This document shows, piece after piece, positions 63,716 through 64,000 of a stretch of DNA of 64,000 nucleotides. Origin of the DNA: Arthrobacter psychrolactophilus (GTDB lineage Bacteria > Actinomycetota > Actinomycetes > Actinomycetales > Micrococcaceae); assembly GCF_003219795.1 (NCBI RefSeq), contig NZ_QJVC01000011.1, positions 32,488 to 96,487 of the forward strand, written 5' to 3'. The notes under the pieces were generated by a model. That model worked only from the letters and a program-made list of their open reading frames with translations. It ran no database searches and had not been told where the DNA came from. Numbering within the stretch: position 1 is the first letter of the stretch; the number at the start of each line of letters is the position of its first letter. Both the position numbers and the translations under genes were made by a program.

Positions 63716-64000
63716 TCAGTCCCCCACTGACGATTTTGCATCAGCTCTCGTGGTCGAAGGGGATACGTAGATTTCGGGCTCGTCGAAGAATTCGCGTAGC
63801 CAGAGTTCGGTGTTGATGAGGCGCCAGAAGACCATGGTGGATCCGGAGGACTTGCCGCTGAGGTGTTCCTCGAAGGCGTAGATGACAGCGTCTTGGTTCC
63901 AGTACGGGCGTGAGCCGAAGGAAGAGGAGAGGAAGATCTCGTAGATCTTTTCCTTCATGTGTCCGAACCACTCGGCTTCGGGGGTGGTGAAGCCGATTTT
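63716..64000 (-). CDS. asparagine synthetase (glutamine-hydrolysing) family, partial C-terminus
   Basis: The visible 94 codons end the C-terminal synthetase domain: the AEWFGHMKEKIYEIFLSSSF stretch, SRPYWNQDAVIYAFEEH and FWRLINTELWLREFF are typical of AsnB-type enzymes. The rest of the gene lies to the right of the window. AsnB makes asparagine from aspartate and glutamine. The related N-acetylglutaminylglutamine amide synthetase has a similar C-terminus, so the substrate is not settled. Confidence 0.8.
   Translation of the reverse strand, partial: KIGFTTPEAEWFGHMKEKIYEIFLSSSFGSRPYWNQDAVIYAFEEHLSGKSSGSTMVFWRLINTELWLREFFDEPEIYVSPSTTRADAKSSVGD

Overview
The window is high-GC actinobacterial chromosome. 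Gene order, a mycothiol-linked nitroreductase homologue, paired ClpP1/ClpP2, a translational T-box on ileS and frequent GTG/TTG starts point to Micrococcaceae, most likely Arthrobacter or a close relative. From memory, much of the order matches the Rv2419c-Rv2470 segment of Mycobacterium tuberculosis: histidine phosphatase, rsfS, nadD, proA, proB, obg, rpmA, rplU, rne, ndk, folC, valS, clpX, clpP2, clpP1, tig, nei, rpiB, Rv2466c-like, pepN and glbO.

Region by region. 1-3.5 kb: a partial ROK regulator, an rRNA-methyltransferase-like protein, a YchJ-family protein and a FadR-type GntR regulator. 3.6-4.05 kb: three tRNA-Ala(GGC) genes in an exact 128-bp tandem array with its own promoter and terminator. 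4.07-7.75 kb: a nadD / Pro-Ala-rich membrane protein / rsfS / histidine phosphatase cluster. 7.9-12.8 kb: rplU-rpmA-obg-proB-proA. 13.1-14.8 kb: a ThiD-TenA fusion behind a TPP riboswitch. 14.9-25.5 kb: the large RNase E/G, a divergent VKOR protein, ndk, DUF4233, folC and ileS with a T-box. 25.5-28.9 kb: accessory genes (SDR, DUF488, WYL regulator with divergent hydrolase, MepB family). 28.9-35.9 kb: valS, SGNH hydrolase, a UDP-sugar dehydrogenase and glycosyltransferase pair, and a nitroreductase homologue. 36-44.6 kb: the Clp protease and trigger factor block, tRNA-Pro and tRNA-Gly, nei, rpiB and two related membrane proteins. 44.8-55.7 kb: pepN, SGNH hydrolase, OsmC, MscS, glbO, two thioesterases, ettA, a lipoprotein and an SSB paralogue.

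55.9-63.3 kb is the most accessory-looking part. An intact tRNA-Arg(TCT) with its terminator is followed about 7.2 kb later by a second copy of the 3' end of a tRNA plus nearly the same terminator. Between them lie genes that look mostly concerned with metals: an MFS exporter, an ArsR sensor carrying a CzrA-like metal-site motif, a His/Cys-rich membrane protein, a CopC copper protein, a DUF1345 protein and two CNNM/CorC-type proteins. No integrase is visible. I read this as a decayed tRNA-targeted genomic island. The window ends inside an asparagine synthetase-type gene.

I see no CRISPR array, insertion sequence, rRNA gene or toxin-antitoxin pair. All homology statements come from reading motifs; no search was run.
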